Shown: piece after piece, positions 1-8,944 of the stretch
Numbering within the stretch: the first letter of the stretch is position 1
Layout of the letters: the number at the start of each line of letters is the position of its first letter
Assembly: GCA_018383815.1 (NCBI GenBank)
Contig: JAHAWU010000001.1
Span: 1 to 64,000, forward strand
Length of the DNA stretch: 64,000 nucleotides
Origin: Candidatus Jordarchaeia archaeon
GTDB lineage: Archaea > Asgardarchaeota > Jordiarchaeia > Jordiarchaeales > Jordiarchaeaceae
Reading direction: 5' to 3'
The notes under the pieces: generated by a model
Told to the model about the DNA's origin: nothing
Seen by the model: only the letters and a program-made list of their open reading frames with translations
The model's database searches: none
Program-made: the position numbers and the translations under genes

Positions 1-283
1 TTCTGTTTCCTCAAGGGGAAGACGTTAACTTTCCTCAAGTCGAGGATGGAAATCCTCCACGCACAAGACATACCATTCCCATAAACAAAAAACACATACA
101 TATTACATTGCGCCTTCTATGACTTCGATAAAGGTTATATAATAGTTGTAACTATAAAGATAGATTAACTCATCATTAACTTTTAAAATAAACTTCAATA
201 AACCTATATTGTCTATTGGTACTTTGTGGGTTTGATTCTTTTGATTTTCAGTTGAGAATTATCTCCCCTTAAAGGAGGAATGG
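1..283. other. Upstream spacer with small hairpin and direct repeat
   Basis: I see no gene here. A 10-base sequence TTTCCTCAAG occurs at 6-15 and again at 30-39. A 6-bp stem at 42-47/52-57 closes on a GGAA loop, which is a GNRA-type tetraloop. A TATA-like TTATATAA lies at 135-142, but it is about 140 bases from the next start codon. The left part may be the end of a transcript outside the window. The ribosome site AAAGGAGG at 271-278 serves the permease gene. Confidence 0.4.
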
Positions 284-1804
284 TTGAAGAATATGTTCGG
301 CCTAGAAACCTTGGAGGCTTCCCTTATTCCAGAGTGGGCTGAATGGTTAATACAGCCGCCCGTCTCGGCTCAAGTAGTCTTCACCACTATACTTATGGTA
401 ACTTTTGCTTTGATCGCAACTGAACGCCTCCACAAAACTGTAGCAGCCTTGGGCGGAGCTGTGGCTACGCTTATTGCAGGCGGTGTTTTCTCAGCGCTCT
501 ATTCCTGGGTTCCCTGCTTCACATACTATGTTTCGGGGGGGCTAGTAAGCCATGAACTGCTATTTTCCTATGATGATGTGTATAAGGAGTTTGTGAATTG
601 GTCTACTCTGCTCATTATTATTTCCATAGTTGTTATTACTACGGTTGCCAGTCGCTCGGGACTCTTTGAGTACATTATAATTAAGGTGGTGAAGTTTAGC
701 GGGGGAGATATAAGGAAACTCTTCATTTACATCTGGGCATTAACATTTGTCCTAACCATGCTTTTAAACTGTGACCCATGCTTCATCATAGTAAGTGTTC
801 TTGTTTTTCAGATAGTTAGGGTGCTGGATCTAAATCCGGTTCCCTACATACTTGGCACGGTTTTTGTGGTCAACGCGGCTAGTGCCTCCACGATTATAGG
901 TAGCTTCGTTAACATTCTAGTGTCTGGTCACTATAATTTGGATCCCACTCGTTTCCTCTCTTACCCCACTTTTCTGGTGCTGGGCTTACCCTTCGCAGCC
1001 ATTTGCACAGTTGTAGCCATATTTTTCATTTTTCGCCACTTTAAGGAAGCATTCCAAATTCCCAAAGATAAAGAAGGATACCTAGAAACAAGGGAGGAAC
1101 TCCTATCCTTAGATGAAAGAATGCTAATGAGAAACCCAAAAATTTTCCGCCGTTTAGCTATCCTGCTTGTAGTAACCGTGGCGGGATTCGTTGTAGCAGG
1201 TTTGCTAACTATACCCTTCTACGTGGTATCCCTCATATTTGCTTTTGCCTTCTTATTTGTGAGCGGCGAGGATCCAGAGAAAACCCTGAAGGAAGTGGAC
1301 TGGAGCCTCATATTCTTCTTCATAGGAATATTCATCATTGTGGGCGGTGTGGATAGAACAAAAGTTCTAGAACTTATGGGGAACAGTCTCGGTGGCCTCA
1401 TCTTCTCCAATGTTCCCGGCACCGCAAGCCTAGTCAGTGTATTCTGCGCCACACTGTCGGGAATTCTAGATAACATTTCTGTAACCACCGCGCTACTATA
1501 TGTGACACCCAGCCTTTCCGCATCCTCTCTAATAAGTGAAAACCTCGTAATATGGTCACTGGTATATGGAGCAAACATTGGAGCCAGCCTAACCCCCATA
1601 GGGGGCCTGCCAAACCTCATTGGAATAACGGCCCTAGAAAAGGAAGGCTACCACGTCTCTTGGGGTGAATTCATGAAACTTGGAGTACCCATTACATTTG
1701 TGAGCCTCCTCATTGGAATACCCCTCTTACTGGGATTCGCCCACGTGCTAGGCTGGGGAGTGGACATCACACATATAATCTCATTAATTCTCGCCGTAGG
1801 ATAA
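284..1804 (+). CDS. SLC13/ArsB-NhaD (ion transporter superfamily) membrane permease
   Basis: This 506-residue polytopic membrane protein has about a dozen hydrophobic segments in two halves. A half-length motif near residue 205 (NAASASTIIGSFVNI) and its counterpart near 430 (ANIGASLTPIGGLPNLI) match the paired hairpin motifs of ArsB/NhaD/SLC13 carriers, which move arsenite, Na+/H+ or dicarboxylates. The substrate cannot be told from sequence. An acidic loop near residues 255-285 separates the halves. The TTG at 284 is chosen because AAAGGAGG at 271-278 is correctly spaced; the ATG at 280 is in another frame and the in-frame ATG at 293 is the alternative. It appears monocistronic, with a small Cys-rich gene 46 bases downstream. 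Confidence 0.82.
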   Translation: MKNMFGLETLEASLIPEWAEWLIQPPVSAQVVFTTILMVTFALIATERLHKTVAALGGAVATLIAGGVFSALYSWVPCFTYYVSGGLVSHELLFSYDDVYKEFVNWSTLLIIISIVVITTVASRSGLFEYIIIKVVKFSGGDIRKLFIYIWALTFVLTMLLNCDPCFIIVSVLVFQIVRVLDLNPVPYILGTVFVVNAASASTIIGSFVNILVSGHYNLDPTRFLSYPTFLVLGLPFAAICTVVAIFFIFRHFKEAFQIPKDKEGYLETREELLSLDERMLMRNPKIFRRLAILLVVTVAGFVVAGLLTIPFYVVSLIFAFAFLFVSGEDPEKTLKEVDWSLIFFFIGIFIIVGGVDRTKVLELMGNSLGGLIFSNVPGTASLVSVFCATLSGILDNISVTTALLYVTPSLSASSLISENLVIWSLVYGANIGASLTPIGGLPNLIGITALEKEGYHVSWGEFMKLGVPITFVSLLIGIPLLLGFAHVLGWGVDITHIISLILAVG

Positions 1805-1850
1805 CGCCCGCGGGGATCGCACATTCTTACTTGTCTTGAGGGGTTGTGAA

Positions 1851-2057
1851 ATGAAAACAGAGTGCAATATTGAAGAGAATCTGAAAAATTGTAAATGCAC
1901 TTATACTTCTTGTAGTAAGAGGGGTAAGTGCTGCGAATGTTTACGCAGTCACTGGAGAAGAGGCGAGCTCCCTGGCTGTTTGTTTCCACCCGAGTTAGAA
2001 AGGACATATGATCGGTCATTAAAAACATTTATTGAGTACTATAAAGCTCGAGTTTAA
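1851..2057 (+). CDS. DUF6485 family small Cys-rich protein
   Basis: This is a protein of about 68 residues. The core CKCTYTSCSKRGKCCECLRSH followed by RGELPGCLFP matches the DUF6485 family, whose clustered cysteines suggest metal or Fe-S binding; the function is unknown. Eight cysteines fall in the first 55 residues. The ATG at 1851 is preferred over an in-frame TTG at 1836, because GAGGGG at 1838-1843 is a well-placed ribosome site for the ATG. It lies just downstream of the permease on the same strand, so co-transcription is possible. The family call rests on memory of the pattern, not on a search. Confidence 0.75.
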   Translation: MKTECNIEENLKNCKCTYTSCSKRGKCCECLRSHWRRGELPGCLFPPELERTYDRSLKTFIEYYKARV

Positions 2058-2317
2058 TTACTGAGATGTATGCTGTTGCGAAACTTTTCCATATTCTTTT
2101 TGTGTCGAAGGAATAATGAGAAGACCCTCCAACCATAAGTATCCAGCCCCATCACTTTTAACAGGAGGTAACAGTTTTGCCCTTTCTATTTTTGGGGCTT
2201 CAAGGAAAGGTGTTCCAGAAAACATTTCTCCACATTTCTCTGCTCCTCTCTGTTAATGGCATCCGAATAGAATCCACCGGTCGTACTGCCAAATTCGTTT
2301 TTGAATATAGATTTTAA
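2058..2317 (-). pseudogene. Frameshifted remnant of an unidentified gene
   Basis: The minus strand shows two abutting open stretches with protein-like composition. One runs down from 2317 and includes FGSTTGGFYSDAINREEQRN. The other runs from an ATG at 2225 to a stop at 2058 (55 residues, including KIERAKLLPP and GYLWLEGLLIIPS). They are in different frames and join near 2235-2245. No start with a good ribosome site is seen. I read it as the 3' part of a decayed gene; I do not recognise the family. The second stretch alone could instead be a small protein. It is tail-to-tail with the DUF6485 gene with no gap. Confidence 0.35.
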
Positions 2318-2375
2318 TTACGTAGATTTCTCCATGCTTTAAGGAGTGCCCATAAAAACAAATAAGTCGAGTTCT

Positions 2376-3098
2376 TCAGTGTGTAAAAGTAGCAGAGTAA
2401 AGAGCCTCAGCAAATTCTCTGGGAAGACCCACTCTTTCTATTTCCCGAGCGGTTGCATCTATATCGTATGGGACTCTTTTGAAATGGACATTAAGGCCGT
2501 CCTCTATCTCCAACAACGTGTAGCATGCCCGGGGGTCACCGTCCTTAGGTTTTCCCACGCTGCCTGTGTTCACAATGTGAATTTTCCCAACTATCCTGTG
2601 ATAGGGTATATGAGTGTGCCCGCATATTAAAAGATCAATTTTTAAAGGCTCAAGCATTCGGAGCAGGTTTTTCTCAGGTCTATCTTCATACAGGTACTCA
2701 TTTATTCTTCGGGGGCTTCCATGAACATGGAGAACCCTCATACAGTTCCAATTGTAGTATGTGTTTCCCAATAGGCTTCTGAGAAAGGATTTGTTTTCAT
2801 CAGTAACTCTAGCCCTTGTCCATTTTAGTGAAATTTTCCCCAATTCAACTTCTCTTTGAGTGCGATAGGCGCAGCCGCAATCATCTCTATCGAACCCTAC
2901 CCCATCATCATAATTACCCATAAGCGTGGGTATTTTTTGGTCTCTCAAAATATGAATTACCTCGTTGGGAAACGGGCCATAACCCACCAGATCTCCACCA
3001 CATAACTTCAAGTCTACACTCTCACTTTCAATATCTTTTAGGACTTCTTCAAGTGCGTAGAGGTTAGAATGAATATCGGAGAAAATTGCTACACGCAT
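2376..3098 (-). CDS. YfcE/MJ0936-like metallophosphoesterase
   Basis: This 240-residue calcineurin-like phosphoesterase has the metal-site motifs in order: FSDIHSN near residue 5 (D-x-H), GGDLVGYGPFPNE near 40 (GD), GNYDDGVG near 68 (GN-D), HVHGSP near 122 and CGHTHIPY near 155 (GHxH). These match small archaeal and bacterial phosphodiesterases that hydrolyse model phosphodiesters or nucleic-acid ends; the natural substrate is not known. Translation is placed at the ATG at 3098 because the family starts MxVAxFSDIH and GGAGGA lies about 12 bases upstream; an in-frame ATG at 3125 would add nine residues. It is a single gene. Confidence 0.85.
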   Translation of the reverse strand: MRVAIFSDIHSNLYALEEVLKDIESESVDLKLCGGDLVGYGPFPNEVIHILRDQKIPTLMGNYDDGVGFDRDDCGCAYRTQREVELGKISLKWTRARVTDENKSFLRSLLGNTYYNWNCMRVLHVHGSPRRINEYLYEDRPEKNLLRMLEPLKIDLLICGHTHIPYHRIVGKIHIVNTGSVGKPKDGDPRACYTLLEIEDGLNVHFKRVPYDIDATAREIERVGLPREFAEALYSATFTH

Positions 3099-3200
3099 GA
3101 AAATAATCTTCCTCCAGATGACCAATTTTAGGTGTTAATTCTGTGAGAAAAAGGATTATTTATAATTGACCACATTAATCTACCTTATAATTTTTGGTTT

Positions 3201-4027
3201 TTAGAGGTTGTATCGGTAGAGGACGTATGGCAATAGAGTGGTAATGTCTTCAAATTCTCCAACTATTTTTACTTCTACCATAGTGTTTTCAAAGGTTCCG
3301 TATATTCCTCCCTCCACCTCAACCACTTCTATTTCTTGTAGGGGGTCTAGCTCCGATTTTCCAAAAATTAATTCTATATTTTTCAACATCTCCACTTTTT
3401 TGGGCAAGAGGCGGGTTTCGTAGCAGATTAGTTGGGGTTTATATTTAGATTCAGGTTTAAGGGAAACTAAGCCTCTAATGATATAGGTGTGAATGGGCAT
3501 TCCTCGCTCATCTTTATATGCTGCAAATAGTTGGTAAACTTGTTCGGGTTTTAGTTTCTGTCCGGTGAGGGAGGCTTATTTTTAGTATCTTCAGCCCTCT
3601 GCGGGTGACTCTACCGATAAGCCTTTCCCCCTTTTTTCTAGGGAGATTTCCGCCATCTTTTTGGGGAATCCCACCAGTTCCCTTCCTTGAACCATAGCCA
3701 TATCATTGTCTACGGGCATGGTTAGGCAGTAATTCCCCGGTTTGCCTTCAAACTGAGTGTCCAGAAAGATTGCAGCCTCATGGTAAGACTGCTTGAGCGT
3801 TGTTTTGGGAAAATTGGCCACATAGACAAGTCCTAATGGTATTTCGGGTGGCTGGAGTGGTGGAGGGAGAATCTTTTTTATGAATTCTGGTTTGGTGAGA
3901 AATAGTATTATGAGCATCTCAGCTTTGTAAAACTTGACTCCACACCCTGCAGCCCTTCGAGTAGCTTCAATATATCATTTGTAGTCCTCACAAACCCCAT
4001 AACCAATTTCGCTCCTGCTTCTCCCAT
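3201..4027 (-). pseudogene. Acetoacetate decarboxylase family gene, broken by frameshifts
   Basis: The pieces read in order as one ADC-family protein. An N-terminal part starts at ATG 4027 (MGEAGAKLV then MGFVRTTNDILKLL). It shifts frame near 3940 into the KAEMLIILFL and LPPPLQPPEIP region with VDNDMAMVQGRELVGFPKK. It shifts again near 3608 into TRRGLKILKISL, then shifts back near 3570 into TGQKLKPEQVYQLF and a 99-residue tail ending LLPYVLYRYNL. The last two shifts look compensatory. In-frame stops lie at 3576-3593. The motif GRELVGFPKK is typical of this family, in which a lysine acts as Schiff base in true decarboxylases. Either the gene is dead or the assembly has three indels; neighbouring long genes are intact, so decay seems likelier. 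Confidence 0.72.
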
Positions 4028-4213
4028 TGGAACCAAAAAATAAGTATTAGTTGAAGTTTCTTTTATTTTTAGCTATGCTGAGAACTTCCCTAATCTCAGG
4101 AGCTACCGTTTGGAAAAAGTTGATTAAGATATTTTCGCTGGATATTAGGGAGCAGAAATTCAGTTAGTTTCTCCCCCTGAAAAATTGCTGAGAAATTTAT
4201 TAGAGGCGAGTAA
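4028..4213. other. Spacer between divergent genes
   Basis: This AT-rich spacer separates the decaying decarboxylase (leftward) from the HflX gene (rightward). GAGGCGAG at 4203-4210 is a plausible ribosome site for the TTG start at 4214. I see nothing else. Confidence 0.3.
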
Positions 4214-5320
4214 TTGGAAAGGAAAATTTTCAACAGGCGTGCTTGTGTGGGTATGCTTAAGACTGAAGTCCATGACCATTTTTTGTTCCGTGTAAAGCTG
4301 GACGAGTTGAAGAAGCTTGCTACAAGCGCGGGTTACGAAGTGGTGGGGGAGGTGGTTCAAGCAAAAAAGCCTTCGAGCAGTACCCTCTTTGGAAGGGGGA
4401 AGGTGCAGGAAATAAAGGAGCTTATGAAATCTCAGGATATTGACAATTTTATAGTTTATAATAGGCTTTCCTCCATCCAGTTTTTGAACCTGTCTAGGGA
4501 GTTGGAAGCAAATGTTATGGACAGGTACGACTTGACACTTGAAATCTTTGAGCTTAACGCTTCAGACAGTTTATCTCTCCTACAGATTAAGCTGGCAAGA
4601 ATGAGAAAGGAGATTCCCCTGCGCAAAGTGATGGTTTCCAAAAAGTACAAGGAGGAACACGCCTTTCTTATGAGTGGAGGAGAATATGCTATGCACAGCG
4701 TCCTGAAATCCTACACAAAGAGGGAAGCCGCCATTAAGAGAGAAATTGGCCGAATGCTCCGGGAGAAAAAAATGCAGGTAACAAAGAGGAAGGAGGAGGG
4801 GGCCAAAATAGTGACCATAGGAGGCTACTATAACTCGGGAAAAACCACCCTCTTCAACCGGCTAACGGGAGCCGATAAGCCGGTGAGCGGAACACCCTTC
4901 ACCACACTCACCGCAAAGTATAAAAAATGGCTAGAAAATGAGAACGTCCTATTTGTTGACACCATAGGTTTCGTAATAGATTTAGACCCCCGCCTTTTGA
5001 CCTCCTTCGAAATAAACCTGATTGACTTCCAGTACGCTGACCTCCTACTATTTTTAGTTCCAGCCAACGAGCTCCCCGAAATAGTGGCTCTAAAGCTAAG
5101 CGAGGGATTGAAAGTATTAGAAACAATCCCCGTTCAGAGACAGAAAACCACCATAGTACTAAACAAGATAGATGAAACAAACCCAGAAAACCTAGAACAA
5201 GTATTAGAAATCATAAGGGATATGCTGAGCTCCGAAAATGAAAACAGAATAATACCCATTTCCGCAAAAACAGGAAAAAACTTGGACGTACTCACAAAAC
5301 ACATCACAGAAAAATATTAA
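4214..5320 (+). CDS. hflX: HflX-type ribosome-associated GTPase
   Basis: This 368-residue protein has the HflX layout. An N-terminal domain carries LFGRGKVQEIKEL (about residues 57-70) and DRYDLTLEIFELNA. A coiled linker rich in Arg and Lys (about 155-190) follows, then a G domain with GYYNSGKTTLFN (P-loop, about 203), the switch region with TPFTTLT, DTIGF (G3, about 249), NKID (G4) and SAKTG (G5). HflX binds the large ribosomal subunit and helps rescue or split stalled ribosomes in bacteria; archaeal homologues exist. In the G1 motif the usual GxxNxGKST reads GYYNSGKTT, so it is intact. In G3, the usual DTVGF reads DTIGF. The start is TTG with GAGGCGAG just upstream. It is monocistronic. Confidence 0.9.
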   Translation: MERKIFNRRACVGMLKTEVHDHFLFRVKLDELKKLATSAGYEVVGEVVQAKKPSSSTLFGRGKVQEIKELMKSQDIDNFIVYNRLSSIQFLNLSRELEANVMDRYDLTLEIFELNASDSLSLLQIKLARMRKEIPLRKVMVSKKYKEEHAFLMSGGEYAMHSVLKSYTKREAAIKREIGRMLREKKMQVTKRKEEGAKIVTIGGYYNSGKTTLFNRLTGADKPVSGTPFTTLTAKYKKWLENENVLFVDTIGFVIDLDPRLLTSFEINLIDFQYADLLLFLVPANELPEIVALKLSEGLKVLETIPVQRQKTTIVLNKIDETNPENLEQVLEIIRDMLSSENENRIIPISAKTGKNLDVLTKHITEKY

Positions 5321-5840
5321 GACAAAACAATACCCAAAACAAACAATAAGAAGGAAATAATAAACCAATTACTCTTGTTTGCAATACTATTTTTAAAACC
5401 ATTTAAAGGAAAATGGCGGCCTAAGCACTATTGTTCGAGATAGACTGTTTCAGTGGACAATCCGACCAGTAAAAGGGGTCTGCGGTCTTAGCTAATCTCA
5501 CGTTGCTTAATCACGGTTCAGTTATTTCTCAAAAATTCTTTTTTGGCTCGGTTTTTTCTCAACTTTTTGGGTAGAGTTCATTGTTGAAGAATTTTTGAAG
5601 ACCTCTGTGTGGGGTGCCCTTTTTGCAAATCATCCCAAACTTGGTCATACGGCTCTTCCAGCATCATTCCCTTAGGTCACTGGAAAATTTTGCAAGGACA
5701 ATATTAAGTTTGAACATGGAGGTATAAAAATGCTTCCTCGAAAAGTTTAACATAGAAAGTTAAAATTGGCGGTAAATGGGAATAATTTTTAACAGATACA
5801 TGCCTATTTCAGGGAGCCTAGCAACCTCTAAATGAAAACG
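5321..5840. other. Long spacer, possible folded RNA segment
   Basis: About 520 bases hold no recognisable gene in any frame. Around 5430-5475 the sequence ATTGT...ACAAT can pair around an inner ACTG-TTT-CAGT stem, giving a nested hairpin in a locally more GC-rich stretch. This could be an uncharacterised RNA or chance. The rest is AT-rich. Confidence 0.3.
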
Positions 5841-5848
5841 TATAAAAA
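5841..5848 (+). promoter_or_regulatory. TATA-box candidate for the PEP-carboxykinase-like gene
   Basis: TATAAAAA lies about 80 bases before the start codon, preceded by the purine-rich AATGAAAACG that could serve as a BRE. It would give a leader of roughly 50 bases carrying the GAGGAG ribosome site at 5913-5918. It was found by eye only. Confidence 0.4.
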
Positions 5849-5926
5849 GGAGTAGCCTACTTGATTTGTGGAAAAAAATGTGGTCTTTGAGTGGGCTCAG
5901 ATGTCCCTTATTGAGGAGTAATGAGA

Positions 5927-8632
5927 ATGGGTGAAATGGAGCAAGTTTCCAGAAAGGAAGGCATTATAGATGTAGGAATCTCTCGTGAGAAAAGGGAAGA
6001 ACTAGTTCAAAAAGCAGAGAGACATATGGGATACGACTCTATCTACGTTTGGAACGCAAACATAAACGGCTACATAATTCAGCTCAGAACCAACGAACCC
6101 CACTTGGATGATTTTTGGAGAGAAAACTGGTTCCCCGCAGCCATAGACCGCAACCTTCGTCCCCACGGGGTGATATACGCGGCCACGGGAATCTACGATG
6201 AACCTCCTGGAATATATTATCACTCTGAAACTAAAACCGGTATAATATTCAATATTGGAAACTACGAATTTGTTAGGGCATTAGCCCTGGGAATTGTGGC
6301 TGATGTCTGTGAAGAACAGGAGAGACTGAATTTTCTCAGAGGAAGCCTGGTGGACATCAATGGTGAGGGCGTAGCCATAATGGGTGAAACGGGGCGAGGG
6401 GTCAGCACAAACGCATTCCTTCTTTTAGAAATGGATAGGGCCAGAATACACTCCGACGACATAATATATGTGGAGCAGCTGGGAGGAGAAAAGGGTCGAA
6501 TATCCACATCGGTCTCTGAGAGAAAATTCTTCCTAAAAAAGGATCTCATAAAAATTTACCCCCGACTCCAGGCCCTGTACGAGAAGAGTAAAAAAGAAAA
6601 TAACCATTTTATGCTTGATCCTTGGTGGATAGGTGGTAACGAAAAATACGTGGACACCACTCGTATCAAGCTCGTTTTTCTACTTGTAAATTATCGTAAG
6701 GATCCAAGAATTGCCAAGCGTCTCACCCCCCAGGAAGCCATAAAAATTCTCACCCATTCCCAGCAGCCCTTCTTCAACCCCTACCTAATGATAAGGAGCA
6801 GTAAGCGGGAAAAGCTGGAAATTGAATTTTACAAAAATATTTTCAAGTTCGCAGCAGTATACTACCTGAATGTCGCCCACCCCCTTTTGGAAATGCAAAA
6901 GGAAGTAAGAAGAATAATTACCTCCAAAGAATACCTTGAACCACTAATAGAAGAAAAGGAGAGAGCGAAGGCCGAAATTGACGAAATTATCTCCCAAATA
7001 GACCTAGATGAAATAAGGCAAGCCGTGGAGAAGCTCTACAAAAGAAGCAACGTTCAACACCTATCTGAACAAAAAATCAGAGAGATGGCAGAAGCTTACG
7101 GCACAAAAACTAAGTTCAACAACTATAATTTCGTCTCCACCGTGAAAAATAGAAGCGCAGGTCTAACCATAGTTGTGGGCAGCCCAGAAGTGGTTCAGTA
7201 TGAGATGAGCCCCAAACAGAAGGAACTCATGAAAAACCTGCCCAAAACAATGAGTGATGTTCTCCAATACATTAAGAGCGCACCCTTCGTATGTACTGAC
7301 CGCACCATGGGTGATAATCCCTACTTCACTCCCAGATGCACCCTATATGTATCTGTACATAGGGGCGAAATGATTAGGCTGGCCCACATGGTCAACCAAA
7401 CACTTTTTGAACCCAAAGAAAACTATAATGGCCCCCACCTGTACATAGTTTACATTCCAGAGTGGCAGGAAAAAGACCGGCAAATAGTAGTGTTTCCAGA
7501 AATTGGAGTAACATTTGTCTTAGGAACCGACTATTACGGAGAGGCAAAGAAGGGCTTCTTGAGAATGGCCATGTGGTTCGCCAAGCAGCAGGGAATGCTG
7601 GGACTACACGCCGGAGCCAAAATTATAAGAGCAAGAGACGCCAAAACAGGAAAAATAAAAACCTATAATACGTTAATTTTCGGACTCACCGCAACCGGTA
7701 AAACCACCCACAGTTGCCATACTCACGACCTAAACGAAGAGGATGGAGAGGGAATAGAAATAGTACAAGACGACTTCGTAGCACTGCGACCCGACGGCTC
7801 AGCCCTAGGAACCGAGAGAGGATTCTACCTAAAAACAGAAGATTTAAACCCAGAGATACAGCCCTTAATCTATAATGCGGTAACTAAGCCCAGCGCCATA
7901 TTGGAAAACGTGATGGTGGACTACAAGGGAAACGTCCTATTTGAAAGCGACATACTCACAGGCAACGGGCGCGGAATAATGCAGAGAGACGACTTTGGAA
8001 AGTACAAAAGCCTCTCAGTTAACCTTCCACCCCTAAAAGACGTCGACGGACTAATAGTTCTCATGATTACCAGAAGAAACACCGTAGTGCCAATAGCATC
8101 CAAACTAACCATTGAACAAGCCGCAGCCGCATTCATGCTCGGAGAATCAATTGAAAGTTCAGGAAGCGACCCCAAAAGAGCTGGACAGTCAGTACGCGAA
8201 GTAGGAACCAACCCCTTCATAGTGGGCAGCAAAGGCCAGGAAGGAAACAGGTTCTACGAAATACTAAAAGGACTGGGAGACAAGGTACAGTGCTACCTGA
8301 TAAACACGGGAGGAGTGGGAGAACTAAGAGAAGTAAATGAAGAGGGAGTAAGCATAGTCAAAAGAAAAGTGGAACGCATCCAGATAAAAGAAATGGCCTC
8401 CATAATTAGAGGCATCGCCAGAAACAACATAGAGTGGATACCTGAACCCTACTTCGGCACACTGGTACCCAAAGAAGTGGAAGGCGTAAACATGGAAAAA
8501 TTCAAACCAGAAAGATGGTACAGCATCGAGCAAATCGAAGAAATGGTTCAACAACTCAAAAAAGAAAGAAGAGAATGGCTAAACAGCTTCCCCGAACTCT
8601 ACGAAGAAATAAAAACAGCCTTCCCAACATAG
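5927..8632 (+). CDS. Oversized ATP-type PEP carboxykinase-like protein with second HprK/PEPCK-like domain
   Basis: The C-terminal half matches ATP-dependent phosphoenolpyruvate carboxykinase, which makes PEP from oxaloacetate. It has a lysine-bearing GTDYYGEAKKG (about 530), the P-loop GLTATGKTTHS (about 588-597), the acidic IVQDDF metal site and a C-terminal core to about 840. ATP-PEPCKs are usually near 530 residues; this is about 900. The extra N-terminal region (1-330) also looks like a P-loop kinase fold, with GETGRGVST at about 155-163, where the usual lysine is replaced, so it may bind but not hydrolyse nucleotide. The ATG at 5927 is preferred over 5921, because GAGGAG ends at 5918. 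A role in gluconeogenesis or anaplerosis is inferred. No operon partner is seen. Confidence 0.78.
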   Translation: MGEMEQVSRKEGIIDVGISREKREELVQKAERHMGYDSIYVWNANINGYIIQLRTNEPHLDDFWRENWFPAAIDRNLRPHGVIYAATGIYDEPPGIYYHSETKTGIIFNIGNYEFVRALALGIVADVCEEQERLNFLRGSLVDINGEGVAIMGETGRGVSTNAFLLLEMDRARIHSDDIIYVEQLGGEKGRISTSVSERKFFLKKDLIKIYPRLQALYEKSKKENNHFMLDPWWIGGNEKYVDTTRIKLVFLLVNYRKDPRIAKRLTPQEAIKILTHSQQPFFNPYLMIRSSKREKLEIEFYKNIFKFAAVYYLNVAHPLLEMQKEVRRIITSKEYLEPLIEEKERAKAEIDEIISQIDLDEIRQAVEKLYKRSNVQHLSEQKIREMAEAYGTKTKFNNYNFVSTVKNRSAGLTIVVGSPEVVQYEMSPKQKELMKNLPKTMSDVLQYIKSAPFVCTDRTMGDNPYFTPRCTLYVSVHRGEMIRLAHMVNQTLFEPKENYNGPHLYIVYIPEWQEKDRQIVVFPEIGVTFVLGTDYYGEAKKGFLRMAMWFAKQQGMLGLHAGAKIIRARDAKTGKIKTYNTLIFGLTATGKTTHSCHTHDLNEEDGEGIEIVQDDFVALRPDGSALGTERGFYLKTEDLNPEIQPLIYNAVTKPSAILENVMVDYKGNVLFESDILTGNGRGIMQRDDFGKYKSLSVNLPPLKDVDGLIVLMITRRNTVVPIASKLTIEQAAAAFMLGESIESSGSDPKRAGQSVREVGTNPFIVGSKGQEGNRFYEILKGLGDKVQCYLINTGGVGELREVNEEGVSIVKRKVERIQIKEMASIIRGIARNNIEWIPEPYFGTLVPKEVEGVNMEKFKPERWYSIEQIEEMVQQLKKERREWLNSFPELYEEIKTAFPT

Positions 8633-8745
8633 AAAACCTACATAAGCTTATGCTTCTTAGACAAACCAACATACGCTAGAAGCGTTTCAGATAAAGCATG
8701 AAAAATGTTTTTCATGGGAAATAATGAAAACATGTTTTCATAGCA
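8633..8745 (+). repeat. Dispersed palindrome-containing repeat, copy 1
   Basis: Directly behind the PEPCK-like gene, the sequence AAAACCTACATAAGC...CTTCTTAGACAAA (8633-8665) and the palindrome ATGAAAACATGTTTTCAT (8724-8741) followed by AGCAA reappear in inverse orientation at 40276-40332. In this copy about 55 extra bases separate the two parts, and these include a second near-palindrome, ATGAAAAATGTTTTTCAT (8698-8715). It may be a small mobile (MITE-like) relic, a terminator-like hairpin or a protein site. Confidence 0.6.
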
Positions 8746-8944
8746 AAAGGGGAGAAAGGTATTTTTTGAAATGCGGATATGCGATTTTGTTAGAAGAAAA
8801 CAATAAATATCGCATTATTCTCTTAATTTATTTAAAGTAATTAAAATAAAGAAAAAACCAAACCCAAAAGTTTAGGGAAAACAGAGGAAGGTGAAGCCTT
8901 CCCAAAAGGCATATTACCAGCTTTTCTCACGAGAGGAATAAGAA

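Noticed and set aside
6-39. Repeated TTTCCTCAAG suggesting a CRISPR array end
   Set aside because: Only two 10-base copies with 24-base period and no longer repeat or spacer structure are visible at the window edge.
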